Source: Varroa destructor
Taxonomy: Eukaryota > Arthropoda > Arachnida > Mesostigmata > Varroidae
Length of the DNA stretch: 64,000 nucleotides
Reading direction: 5' to 3'
Assembly (NCBI RefSeq): GCF_002443255.2
Contig: NW_019211458.1
Location: forward strand, 26,440,485-26,504,484
Below are positions 13,930 to 25,559 of this stretch, one piece after another (position 1 is the stretch's first letter; the number at the start of each line of letters is the position of its first letter). The translations under genes and the position numbers were made by a program. Below the pieces are notes generated by a model that had not been told where the DNA came from, did not search any database, and saw only the letters and a program-made list of their open reading frames with translations.

Positions 13930-14713
13930 TTCTGAAAATTTCAGTGTAGAATATGCTCTTCGTAGTCAACCAATCACAAAAAAAATCGACGCGTGGCTAG
14001 CGATAATATTGCCATCGAACTGAATACGTACCGTCAAGCAGTGCTGAACCATCTGAGAAGAGCCGGCTATAAAAAAAAAGAAAAAGCTCGATATTTGGGT
14101 CCGACCCGTATTGACGCAAAAGAATTTCTATCGTACTTTTATCTGTGTAACTTCACAAAAACACTAAAATCAAACCAATCACTAAGGCGGTTAATGACGG
14201 TTGATGAAGTAGACCATACGCCACATAAGACAATGATGTGTAAATAAGAAAATATAAAAAGAAATGAACTCGTGACAAAGCCAAGGCAAGTTCCCGATTG
14301 GATGGGAACGGAGTTGTGTACTGAGTTGCTGTTACCTGGCGATTCGGACCTTTGCTGTCAAAAATTAATAAGACCGCAACAGCCAGTGTAAAAAATTGAC
14401 CGGAACTAGTGAACAGAAAAGGCGTCTACAGATCAAGCTTTAGAAAGCAACAAAAATTAAGGGAATTCGAGCAGGGAATTTAAATGTACGCGCCGTATAG
14501 CTCGGATCTTATGTCGTCAGACTATCATCATCTGTTTCGGTCTCCGCAGAATTCTCTTAATGGTGTTAGCTTATTTTCAACAGCGGAACATAAGAATCAC
14601 CTAACAGAGTTTTTTTCTTCTAAGAACTAAACAAGTTTCACGCTGATGGGACCATGGTGTTACCAGAAAAACACCAAAATGTTGCTGATCACAATGGCGC
14701 ATATTTGGTCTAG
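13930..14713 (+). mobile_element. Decayed mariner (DD34D-type) transposase, copy 1
   Basis: This is a broken remnant of a mariner transposase, the enzyme that cuts and pastes these elements at TA sites. Pieces appear in family order on the + strand. A linker-like ITKKIDAWLA is near 13950-13980. A helix-turn-helix piece containing IAIELN and HLRRAGYKKK runs to about 14079. A central ELLLPGDSDLCCQKLIRPQQ-like stretch lies around 14323-14388. Around 14505-14630 SDLMSSDYHHLF is followed by QNSLNG and EHKNHLTEFF; its Asp at 14520-14522 matches the last catalytic Asp of mariner. The tail LPEKHQNVADHNGAYLV ends at a TAG at 14711-14713. Several stops and frameshifts interrupt it, and the usual HHDN motif with the second catalytic Asp is not readable. 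The copy cannot encode active enzyme. Terminal inverted repeats were not found by eye. It belongs to the same subfamily as the copy near 25.6 kb. Confidence 0.85.
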
Positions 14714-15950
14714 TAATATTATTTTAATATAAGACAACATTTGTATCAATTTTAGCCTAAAGACGGTCAATAATTTTTCTAGAACACAGCATATAAAGTT
14801 TAGGAAGGGAATACGGAGACAAAATAAAATCACATTTGTTTTTCTAATATAATATGATAGTCATGAAGCTTTATTGGCCTCATTGTATGGTCTATTAGAA
14901 CAGTTTACTAGACCAACTTTACGTGTTGTTAGTATACGGAAAATCCTGATCCTAAAAAACTTCCAAAGTTTATGTAACATTTGTGTGCTAGACATGTCTT
15001 TTCTTGGACCTAAGAGCTTTGGTTACTCTCCTACTACTACTAAGTTCGAGGAGAAAACAACGGTAATGTCGTTCATTAGCTAATTTTTGGTATAACTTGT
15101 AATAATATGTGCGTATAGTCTATAATGATAAAAAAACACGAGAAAAGCCCAAAGTAATTTCATATACATATTTTTATGCATATACAAGTACTGAATGAAG
15201 ATTGTAGAAACACCAGTTGACCGCGCAATGTTGGTCAATACTGAACCATTACTTTTAGTTATGAGAGACGAACTAGGTACAGTCGCTAACCTTTGAGCAA
15301 AGGCTGGTCCAAATTTAAAATCTATTTCTAACCATTCTGCCTTAATCTCATATATATATATATATATATATATACATTATTATAGAATTTAGGGTCATTC
15401 TATGCATTCCTATATAATGTGAGCGGAACAAAATTCCTTGGGGCTATTTAGTAGTTTAGGTACGAAGAAGTCTCAAAAAATCTGTCAAACTCTTAGGCTC
15501 TAACTGGGTCATTCATTTAGCCATTCAGCTTCTCTTATGTAAAACGGCAGTCAACTTATGTAGCGAAAACCTTCAGATATTAGACAATGAATGGCTTTCC
15601 GCGTCATTTCGATGAATTTTCGAGTTTCTTTAATTAAAGCAGTGTTTGAAAGCATTTCCCTGTTGTGAAAGCATTTCCCCAATTTTTTAGAAGAGCGTGA
15701 AAATTGGCAATGACGTAAAACGCCCGATTTTTGACAGTAAGGGAAGCTTAGTGGTCTTAGTAGGAGGTTCGTTTACCTCGGAAGGCTGGGATAATATCTA
15801 ATCCTTCCAAAAAAAATGCACTGTTTTTCCCCTCTACGAGCTTGTTGTTTTTTATAGCAAGAACTGGCTTCCGTTTCGGACCAGGAATGGCGGAAAAACG
15901 CGTAAGTGCTACAACAAATACCCCACCAAAATTTGTATTCGATACTGTAT
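14714..15950. other. AT-rich spacer between two transposon remnants
   Basis: No gene is recognised. The stretch contains a (TA)n tract at 15350-15375 and a 14-base direct repeat, TGAAAGCATTTCCC, at 15647-15660 and 15666-15679. Short frames at 14874-15083 and on the minus strand around 15773-16072 have no recognisable motif. Confidence 0.45.
15350..15375 (+). repeat. (TA)n microsatellite
   Basis: About 13 TA units in AT-rich sequence. It is a simple repeat with no associated gene. Confidence 0.9.
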
Positions 15951-15955
15951 ATATA

Positions 15956-16325
15956 TACAGGGTGCCCCAAAAAAATGTACATACTGTAATTAAAAAAAGA
16001 AAAAATTATTGGGTAGTGCAGTGAATGATGCCGATTTTTAAACTGACTACAGAAATTTGTTTTACCACGCATTTCAGGAGACTTTGGCGGATTTTATAGT
16101 TAACAGAAAGGAGCACCTACACTCTAATGTAAGAATGTATCGATGAGAATCTCTTAAACAGATGGGCTAGACAAAGAGGTCCCATAAAATGTCCAGCCCG
16201 TTTTCCAGACTTGATGCCAGTGGACTCCTTGTTGAAGACGTACAATAAAAATAAGGAAGGAGTCAGAAACCGACGACGCTGTAAAATCTAGAAGTTGCAA
16301 TTGAATCTTTAGCTAAATAGCCGAC
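15956..16325 (+). mobile_element. Decayed Tc1/mariner-superfamily element (GRRGPIEWPARSPDLTPLD-type transposase)
   Basis: The left end is recognisable: a TA followed by CAGGGTGCCCCAAAAAAATG at about 15958, the usual TA target plus CAGGGTG-type terminus of a large arthropod group of DDE transposons. Downstream, GAPTL is readable at 16110-16124. After a frame change, DENLLNRWARQRGPIKCPAR is readable from 16142, followed by FPDLMPVDSL. These match in order the QDGAPPH, RW-GRRGP and PDL-P-D blocks of the family. The Asp at 16223-16225 corresponds to the last catalytic residue. Most of the N-terminal DNA-binding part is missing, so the copy is internally deleted as well as mutated. I did not find a matching right-hand CCCTG end, so the 3' boundary is uncertain. 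Confidence 0.75.
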
Positions 16326-16861
16326 CGCTATCAGCAGAACGAAAATAAGTTTGAATATTAGAGGCGGCAAGATATTGTTTTGTAATTCAAATGTAAATTA
16401 TACGTAGATCAAAACTGAGGTTATAGTAATTTAAACTGTAAACTATATTTTGAAAATCATATATATAATATTCGAAAAGCCAGGTCGAAACTTAACTCCA
16501 ATTTAATGTGTTTATTAGTCTATTGGTGCCATCAGCTTTGTCACTTTTTTCTGCGGAAAATATGGCCTCTAGGAAAGATGAACCGACTAAAGTGGCAGCC
16601 CCTGTTACTTTATTAGGCTATGATTACAGATTGCGTTTGCCAAATCTGCCAAGCTGACGGAGGCCTAGCTTCAAATTTTGGCGGGTCTCGAGACAATGTA
16701 CATTTCCCACAAAATTGTAGCTCTAAAATTAGCAACGGTACGAAGCTTTGATCATATGGAGTCGACGAGTTAATGGCGGAATAAGCCTATTTTTTTAGTA
16801 AATTTAGCATATCGTAATACCAATTAGTCTCCAAATATGCTCTTTAGTAAAAAAAAGAAGC
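16326..16861. other. AT-rich spacer, possible tail of the upstream transposon
   Basis: No recognised gene. It may contain the eroded right part of the preceding element, but no inverted terminus was found. The sequence is AT-rich and without notable repeats. Confidence 0.35.
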
Positions 16862-17434
16862 ATGGCAGGTCGAAGTTGTAGTGATTTCCATGAAACCGCC
16901 GCTAAGTTTTACAGCTTCCTGTTTCCTATTCAAAAGTATATATTAGCGTTTTGTTCATGTAAGGTTAACTCCTCACCTCAACTTCTTGTACATTTAATCA
17001 CACTGTATTTGAACCGTGAGGTATTACTACAGGGAGTCACTTGGGAAGAGGCTTACGGCACAATTGGGTCTGCTTTAGTTCAACGCCGAAGTCCGCGAAA
17101 GCCAAGCTTGTATTGAGTATCTTGAAATGCCAGCCTTGACGTGAAGAACGGTCTGCGGGTCCTATTTGATTTATTTGAGAGTCACGAACCTATAAAACGG
17201 TACGATAACAATACGCCATGTAACCACTTGCTTGCGCTGAAGACAGAACCAATGATGGTCGCATGTTTATGGAAACGTATTCAAAGAGGTTGGTTCACAT
17301 TGGTTATCAAGATTATGCTGCTTTTTGTATATGCGTATGGCCTTTTGAAGTTTCTTGTTACGACATGGCGACTATCCGCAATGTTAGTTAATAAGCGATT
17401 CACTAACTGTCGACGCCCAGGCGTGACAAGGTAA
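16862..17434 (+). pseudogene. Unidentified 190-codon open frame broken by two stops
   Basis: An ATG-started frame of 84 codons (16862-17116) ends at TGA. The same frame meets a second TGA four codons after RKPSLY, then stays open to 17434. About 190 codons of one frame therefore contain only two close stops, which is unusual for this AT-leaning sequence. The product would contain VTWEEAYGTIGSALVQRRSP, DVKNGLRVLFDLFESHEPI and a hydrophobic segment near IKIMLLFVYAYGLLKFLV. I do not recognise a family. It could be a fossil transposon or viral-type gene, a decayed host gene, or chance. The neighbouring transposon remnants make a mobile origin plausible, but that is inference. Confidence 0.25.
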
Positions 17435-17599
17435 CTATCTATTGAATTCAGTGGAATCAAATAAAATCAACTAAATTCCAAAGTACTGATATCCTAACAT
17501 AAGTAACGGCCCTTCTTATCCAAAGCTTTTAGCCAAGTTTACAACTACTCATTTCTCACTTGACCGGAGCAAGATGTTCTCTTTGCTCGACTTACGCTT

Positions 17600-20347
17600 A
17601 CTGCACCCCCTTTAATCGGTAGCGCTGATCACGCTTGGACTATTTTAACGGTAGTCGGCTAGTGCCAGAATGGGAACGAGTTGAGGACGTCGCAGTATCA
17701 TACGATATCCGAGTATTTTTTCAGTCAGCTGGCCAACCAGAGAACCAGGAAGCCAGACATCCAGCAATAGCGACAGTCGTGGCGATATTATCTCACCCAG
17801 GCGATCCATCGGCAGTCCCTGACCTACTAAGCAACTACCAGCGAACAGAAATGGCCGACGTAGGCGACGGCAAAAAAAGCGGCCCTTTCTCAAAGAAAAG
17901 GAGTAGGATATGTCTAAACTTAGGAGACTGAGACGAGAGTGCAGAAATCGAAAGCCGGTGCCTCTGTTCGTCAAGAGCTTCTCTCATTTCCCCCTTTAGC
18001 CCCTGCGTCCGGACCTTTCCTTCCTAAAGCCTACTTGCGGGTGGACTTAAACGCAGCCAACGAGACGTGAGGCCAGGCACCACTTAGTCAGCCGGCTTCA
18101 TTGGTAGTGGTAGCCGTCTCACTTTTGACTCATAGTCAGAAAGGCTATGACGGCAGCGTGGACTGCCTGTCTACGGGTGACCAATGCCGATATTAAATTC
18201 ATTACTTGTTCTGGCCCTTTGCCGCGCCAAGCTTCCTGGTCCATGCTGAGGAAGCAGTGACGGCGGTGGCAGTTCCGGACTCAGCGGAGGTGCTGACGGC
18301 GAAAGCGACTCGGCTCACAGCCTCGCCCACAATGGCCAAAGAATCATCCACAAAAAGAGAGATGAATGAAAATTCTTACGGCCTCGTCCACGGCCCCTCA
18401 AAACCCAGCTTGCAAGCCCCTTGGTGGGTCGCTTCAGAACTGCCGCTATGTTCTTCTCTTTTTGTTCGCACAAGCCGGTTACTACCACACCCGCTTAAAT
18501 GGCCACCCTTACCGCTAGTCCCACCGTCGACGATAGTAAGCGTACGACTCATAAAGAGGAACTTTTTTGCTAGCTGCCGTTCCACCGCTATCATAGCGAC
18601 TGACACTATTCGACCATTGGCTTCGTTCCCTTGACTGTTGCTCATTTGGCCGGCTTGGACTTTTTCAGTGCGCGATCATGGCCGCTCGGCGACCAAAATC
18701 CCTCAGCCCTCAGAGCAAGGGCAGCTCAATGTAGCTCTGCCGACTTTGTTCTACTCTCTCTCCGGCTATCCCCGGTACGGGCAGCACCATGTATATATTC
18801 GCATGCCGTTTGCTGGGCTGCTGTTCCTGTTGGCCACCCACTTGGACCCTTATTTCTTTGCTCCTTCTTTGCCATCCAATGCATCTCTTCCCGACTCTCT
18901 TTAGAAGAAGAAGACGAAAAAGACTGAAGGAATGAAGAAAAGCCACGCTACCATCAGCAATAACGCCTTCTACCTTCCTGTTCCAAGCGCGGCGTCTCGC
19001 CTGTTTAGGACAACGACCACTAGCGACGAAGACAACAACGACGATCGTGTCTGCTGCTATACTGTCTTACTGCCTGGCTGCCACTCTGTAGCTTGCCCAA
19101 GCCATTACATAGCGCTCGCGTTGGCGGTGGCAGCGGCAGCAGCAGCTGCTGATGCTGTAGAAAAACTTTATTAGAACTATGACGCGAGGCGACTTCTCTT
19201 GTAAGAAAGCGAAACTCCGTCATGCCGGATCCCGCACCCATCTCACCCTATAGCAACCCCAAAACAGCCCCCACTAAGCTCCTTCTTTCCCATCAACTTC
19301 TTTCACTAATGTTTTCACGCAACCCACAGCGTTTGCAGCACTCTCTATAGGCTTACCAACGTTACACACGACAACCCACACTATTTCGACGGGTATCACA
19401 TGTCTCCTGAGCCACCGACCTCTTCCGGCCTGGCCTTTAAATATACGTAGGCCTGTTCCTGTTAAAAGACATAGCAAGCAAGTCACCGATACGGCCTCGT
19501 ATATAACTGTAACCATGTGACCTTCAGACAAATACAAACTAGTGGAAATGACCTTTGTACAAGCTGCTGGATCGGCCCATGCGATGGGTGGGATACGTAC
19601 TGTTGCTGACCTTCAGTTTCGTCAGTACTCCTAGGGTCACTAGCTGTTCCTGGACTAGCCGTGAAGCAGCGTGTTGTTGTATAACAGTTCATGCTCTGCA
19701 TCGGTTCCTATAAAGCGAGCTTTCATCGTCCTGCCGCGCCCAGCTCGGCCGACTCTCTTTCCTAACGCGTTTGCTATAGAAGTAGTGCGAGCGGCAGCTA
19801 CAAGTCCAGGGTAACATTGCATATAAAAATGCATGCAAGAATTTCCTGAGGCATCGGAAAGGTTTTTGAAACGTTAAAAATCGCTCGTTCTCTCCGTTTT
19901 TGGAATCGTCCGAACGTCCACGAACGGTCGGTCAAAATCTTTTTGGATGCATCCACGGCAAGAAGCGCATGACATAGTGAGAGATTGGAGGGCGCTGGGG
20001 CACGCTCGGCCTCCAATAGCCTGGCTGCGCCCGTTTCACAGGCTCCTGCAGCATTTTTTCTCGCTTTTTTTTTTCTCAGTCACGGGTATCACCGTCACCG
20101 TCTCTAATCGCCACTGCCCCTGGGCGCTGCCTTAACATCAAATAATACGATCGAGTAGCGAATGTTTCGGTGGGAAGACTCAATATGAGTAACCGTCCAT
20201 TCCATCGTGTGAGGCTGAGTTTCGAGCCACACTCAATCATTTCAATTCTCCATTTCAATGAACACTTATACACATTGACATATACATATGCATGTACATT
20301 TATGGTGATTTCAGCGCGCGGCACTTTATGGCAGCGTATAGTTAAGA
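17600..20347. other. GC-richer block, no recognised gene
   Basis: This block has pyrimidine-rich stretches on the + strand and many overlapping short frames up to about 140 codons, for example 18206-18634. None shows a known domain. A GGC/CAG-type triplet run at about 19123-19160 would encode alanines in one frame. The block runs up to the assembly gap. I see no splice-supported exon chain. Confidence 0.4.
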
Positions 20348-20447
20348 NNNNNNNNNNNNNNNNNNNNNNNNNNNNNNNNNNNNNNNNNNNNNNNNNNNNN
20401 NNNNNNNNNNNNNNNNNNNNNNNNNNNNNNNNNNNNNNNNNNNNNNN
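20348..20447. other. Assembly gap of exactly 100 N
   Basis: One hundred undetermined bases, the conventional size for a scaffold gap of unknown length. The true distance between the flanks is unknown, and translations crossing it are meaningless. Confidence 0.99.
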
Positions 20448-21780
20448 TATATAGAATGTATATTTGGTCGATAAAACAATTAGCCTGAGAAGTGGTATAA
20501 CAAGTTTAATATTTTCATGAGATCCCAAAGAATGCATTTGAATCGTAAGACTTACTTCGCTCCTGCATACTGCATGCTACATTTGGTGTCCCAAACTGAT
20601 AGTAAAAGGTCAATCGGCCTTCGGGGATGTCGATCTGGAGTGCGTTAGCATGACTTCAGCGCATTTCCCGATACTGGAGTTCCGTTAGTCGTCTTGTTAA
20701 TGCCGGATTTCTGTCTAGATACTGTTTTGTACAACTATACGGTAGGCAATATGGTTGTCGTTTTCTTTTTGTACTGTCCTTTCAGTCAACTCATTCTTTG
20801 ACTATTTCCGGCGCGTATTTTTTTTTCGATATTCTTTTCTGCTTTTCCACCTAGATATATACGTAAAGGCACAATAGAAATTTGCCAGAAAAAACGAAGT
20901 ACTATCTGGGTCAATTTAGGTCATTGCTCCGCAAATAATTTCTTAGTGTTTTAGGTTACTTGATTTCGAGGCTTCTTTAAACTGTGTTAAGTCTATTTTT
21001 CCATAGCGCTTCAAGAACCGCACATACACTCGTACGACGAGCAGTGTTACTTCAAAGTTCGCCATAGACGGAATTCATTAAAAATTCCTGACGTCTATGA
21101 ATGAGTAGTTTATATGGTAATCGCTGATTTAGCAAATTGCCCGGCCACAGAATGACTGCCAAAGCCTCCAAGTATCATTCGTATTTTATTATTGAGAGAA
21201 TTTTGCCCACATATCGCATTGCTATAATACCTAGTGTAAATTTAATAAATCTCACGTAATTACATGGTGCGGCCATAGGATTTGTTAAACATTTTCTTGT
21301 AACGACGGTCAGGGGCATAGATTATAAGACCTACATGTTTTCGATGCTATTTTACAATTTAGTTTACTCCTCTTTAAGCAATTTTCGTTGCTTATCTTAT
21401 AGCAATAGGTATTAAGGTTTATTATACGGACATCTTATAGGTGGTGGTTTTTGAGAGACATATTTTAGATACGTTAATAAAGTAAAATGCCTACATATCT
21501 GCGGTAAAATTGAGTGTTTTACTTTACAATATTTTCCGCCATTCGTCAATGGATATAAAAACTCATGACCGTCATCAAATTACCGTCTATCTCCTTCGTA
21601 TTTCTTTACCAGAGAAAGTTCTCTGAAAGGTAAAATACGTTCATTTTTTCTGCATACGGTTCTCCGATAATCAGTGCTCCATATAAAATTACTGCATGCG
21701 AACAATCAGCATAATCAGAGAACAAAAGTAACCGCTATCTAATAACTGACACGTACGGCTTAATGTCTGCTTGAATTTAG
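20448..21780. other. AT-rich region, nothing recognised
   Basis: Anonymous AT-rich sequence after the gap. No frame of note, no hairpin above background and no transposon motif could be read in either direction. Confidence 0.4.
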
Positions 21781-23200
21781 ATACGACGGATTGCAGCACA
21801 TTCCAACACAAGGTCTCGTCTTTACTTCTCACAGGAGACCTCCAATAAATCTGGAGCTAGCTAGCGATAGCAAGTTTGTCACTGTTTTAGTTTTGTGTGT
21901 TCGGCAGGCTCATTCCCCAACACATTACACGTTCGTTGTTTCTTCGGATTACGTCTTCGAGGCTCAGCTTCACCAGTCTAAGCTCCTTGTTCTTCTATGG
22001 CTATAGGAAAAAAAGAAACGATGTTGGCGAAGGTTGTCGCAAGGAGGAAAGGTCGTAGAAGATCTTTTGGAAGTGCCAAGCTTTATAGTAGCCCCGCAAA
22101 CCCTGGAAACCCTTGTTGGCCTGAGCGGCAAACAGAAGCCGCCAGTTTATGGAAACCAGACTTTGCTCATGGAAGTAAACGGTAGCTCTAATAACGACGG
22201 CAGCAGCGTTGATCTTAGCCAGCCGCTAATGCCCAAAGTAAATATGACCAAACGCAGCTGGAGGCTGCGGACACAGCAATGACTCGAGGGGCGAGCCAGG
22301 GACTCGCGAATTGGGCGGAAGGCGGTAAACGGCGGTAACGGTGCCATCGGCAGGGAAGCGGCAGACCGTCAGAGAATGGCCGGTAATCGGATAGGAAGAT
22401 GGGGCGATCCAACTGTTGGAGACCGTTAGGCAACAGAGCACTAGCGGAGACTGGAAAATGGGGAAACGAGATGCGTACGGGTAAGCAAACAATACTTTGC
22501 ATATATCACGCCATCACAGTGGGTTCGACTAGCTCCTCCGTTTCAGATCACTCGAACACGAAGTGAATATGCACGAGCGGGGGGCAGTGGAGGAAATGGG
22601 CAGGTAGTAGAAATTCGAGAGAGAGAGAAAGAGAGAAATATGAGCGGGAAATGCCGTGAGCTGGGGAAAAGTGAAAAGAGGATAAGAAAGAAGTCAGACA
22701 TAGGGCTTGTAAGAGAATGGGCCTCTCATTCATACAAGCAGACAGCCAGCCAGCCAGGCAGCCTGCCAGCTTCGTTTCATGCTGCTGCCCGTGAGGTTGC
22801 CGTTCCCAACCCGTTTCACCAGTGAGTTAGGCGCCCGCTCGTTGGAAGCTCGCCCCACCGCTGGTTATAGTGGTGATTGAAGGGGCAAGACTGTGGACTA
22901 CCGACATGCGCAGGAAGCTCCCGTGTTTTTCACCCCTTGCGCCTGACAAAGCTCTAACGACCCCGGCTTCCGAGTGCCGGCGTTTTCTCTTATTAGTGAC
23001 ACGAAGTCTCCCTTCACCGACACCGTTTGCCGTCATGACGCTAATAGTCTCGTCGACTAAGTCCGCAGTTGGCTTTGGGGCCAACGACGAATACCGTGGT
23101 CCGTCTGTATGTCAATGCTTTCAGCAGCGTAGCGAGCTAGTTGGGGCTTGTTGGTGGAAAGGCCTTTTGAAGCGACACCTACAAGGCCAACATGCATCGT
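21781..23200. other. GC-richer block, no recognised gene
   Basis: Short overlapping frames on both strands (to about 110 codons at 22870-23202) show no family signature. The block contains a short GA run near 22617-22640 and a CAGN-type stretch (CAGCCAGCCAGCCAGGCAGC-like) near 22741-22770. Confidence 0.4.
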
Positions 23201-25559
23201 AACAAATTATGCGTATGTCTAATAATTTCCCACCTTGGGTAGGATGAAGTGAACTATCCCAACACATTATCTTAACTAAAATGCAAAACTTTGTTTTTAT
23301 CGATTATGTTTTTTTCGCTTAGAACGTGCTCGCTGTTACCAAATGAAATCGACGTAAATGGTTCTTACAATCGGGTTGATATCATAATTTTAACACTCAA
23401 ACTCAGTGCTTAGAAAGCAGGAAACAAGTTTAAATCATCGGCGTTTTATTAACAAAAACAAATTTAATTGAGCGCGATCGATGCAGTAACATTCAGGTAA
23501 GTGTATTATTTGTGTAACTTATTTCTTCAGGCGTTCTCCAGTTAGTTAAATATTGAATTAACATTAAACAACGGAAGTTTTCTGGCATGGACTTAAAAGC
23601 TTTGCGAGACGAATGGCTTTAGAGTTCAGTGATTTTAGCAAGTTTTTTTTTATGTGTTGGCCTATATCGCCTGGAAGAGATTAAAGGTACTACTTTGCTT
23701 CAGACTGTAGATAATCTGTGATTAGGCTCGATGGTGACAGTCTTTTATAAGTTCCTCTTCTATGGCTTTTTCCACCTGGACGAAAAGCCGCCAATCCAGA
23801 TCCACAGGAGAGCTCAAAAGGATAGCTATGCTGCCATAACCACCGGCCCCCGGTACTTAACCTTTTCAAGAGGCGACCGAACGACAGTGGATCGACTATG
23901 TGAGTAGTGAAGCAGTGAGTAGAACCCAATGATTCGCAGTAGCCTACTGAAGCATGACCACATTCTTCAATGAAAATTCAAGAGTGATGAAAATGTCCTT
24001 TTTTCAGAGCAGGTTTTACATGCATAGAAATCGAATATCTGGATAAAAACTCTGTCTATACTGTGTCGCGGGGTGGGTATAACCATCTCATTATAGACAC
24101 AGTACCTATATCCGATGCACTCATTTTTGCCCACGCAATTCTGTGAACGATTTGAACAATGTTGCTTGGAGCGATTGCTACGTCAACATTCTATGCCTAT
24201 GTTCCTTAATATACGTTTATAACAAATGTGATATATGCACGGGGTAACGTATCTTAGAAGACTGGCTTGTCGTATTTTAAATCGAAGCTCTTCTAGACGT
24301 TCTAGATCTTTACTGAATATCGGCTATTTTTTACGGCGCTATATATGATATATATAGCACGATGCGTACCTATTACCGTGTTTTGCACAAAGTGTTATTT
24401 AATATCGTAAGATAACAATCTCTGGTGATATAAACTTCCGTGATACTTGCATACGTACATACGTTGTATGGGGAAAATCAAATAGGACAGAAACATCCTA
24501 AGCAGGTACAGCACATCACGCACGTGGCATGAACTTTAACTGACTGTTTAACTTGAAAACAAGCATTGCGTTTTCAATACATATTATACAAAATGGGTAA
24601 GAGGTCGGTGGAGAGCTAAATATATCAGTTAAACTAATCGAATCACTGGGATTTTTTTTTATTTGACGAAGGCCTGGAAGGTCAGGACGAAGGAAGTGAC
24701 CTTTGGCGCACAACCAAATATCGATTTGGACATATATCCCCTGGATTTTCGCTATGTTATCAAAGTGCTATTGCCAAAGTGCCTCATTTGGGCAGTCAAC
24801 GCCACTTGCCAAAAGTCCGTTTCGTTGGCGATGTTATCACGGCCAATTATTGACTCAACCCGGTTGTAAAAAGTTTACCACGCTGCAATAGCAAGAGCAA
24901 AACATATCCAGCCGGGAAAACAGCTGTTGGAAAAGTCGCGTTACTGACCATTATATACAGAGCACCGTATGGTGTTGTGATCTATACATATTGTGTCGTT
25001 GTATTGCTGGGGCCAGGTGGTACAAACGGCACTCTTTTTTTGAGAATGACAAAGAAATAGATGGTGCTAGTGAGTAGTGTTGATCCTGCATATATATTTG
25101 TAGATGCCGTTTGATTAGTTGTTATCGCGGGGATTAACGTGCGCCGTATTTATGCATTGCTTTCCAGTAGCCTTTGGCCGCTGCTTGCCCAGTTCAATAG
25201 AATGAGTACATACATACTAAGCGATGGTAATAGAGTACGTGGAGTGACCGCCACCGTTGTCCTGCTATGCCCTATCCTAAGTGGAGTTTATATATAAAGT
25301 ATCGACCGTTCTTGTGGAGCTTTCTCAAGTTACATAGATCAGGTAGTAGGGGTCGCCTCGGGGAAGACCGGAAACGGAGACTTGGCAGTAGTAAATGTGT
25401 TAAAACTGCTGTAATGCCTTCAATCTGACTTTATCTAAAATGCCGCCATTAAAATATGTGGAACTTTCGCGAAAATTTGCTTTACTCGACAATCCTATAA
25501 ATATAAAAATTTTTAAAATGCGTCTTGCTGTTTATAGCCAAATGCGTTTTCGTTCGTTG
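23201..25559. other. AT-rich region before mariner copy 2
   Basis: No recognised gene. A small 9-base-arm palindrome (GCTATATAT/ATATATAGC) lies at about 24338-24358. A frame on both strands at about 24516-24891 is open but resembles no known protein. Confidence 0.4.

Noticed and set aside
20340..20454. Frames reading through the N-run
   Set aside because: The translation consists of unknown residues across an assembly gap of unknown size.
24516..24891. Coding remnant between 24.5 and 24.9 kb (frames open on both strands)
   Set aside because: Neither strand gives a motif of any transposon or host family that I can name.
25339..25350. Second let-7-like string (TCAGGTAGTAGG)
   Set aside because: The seed itself has a mismatch and no hairpin is present.
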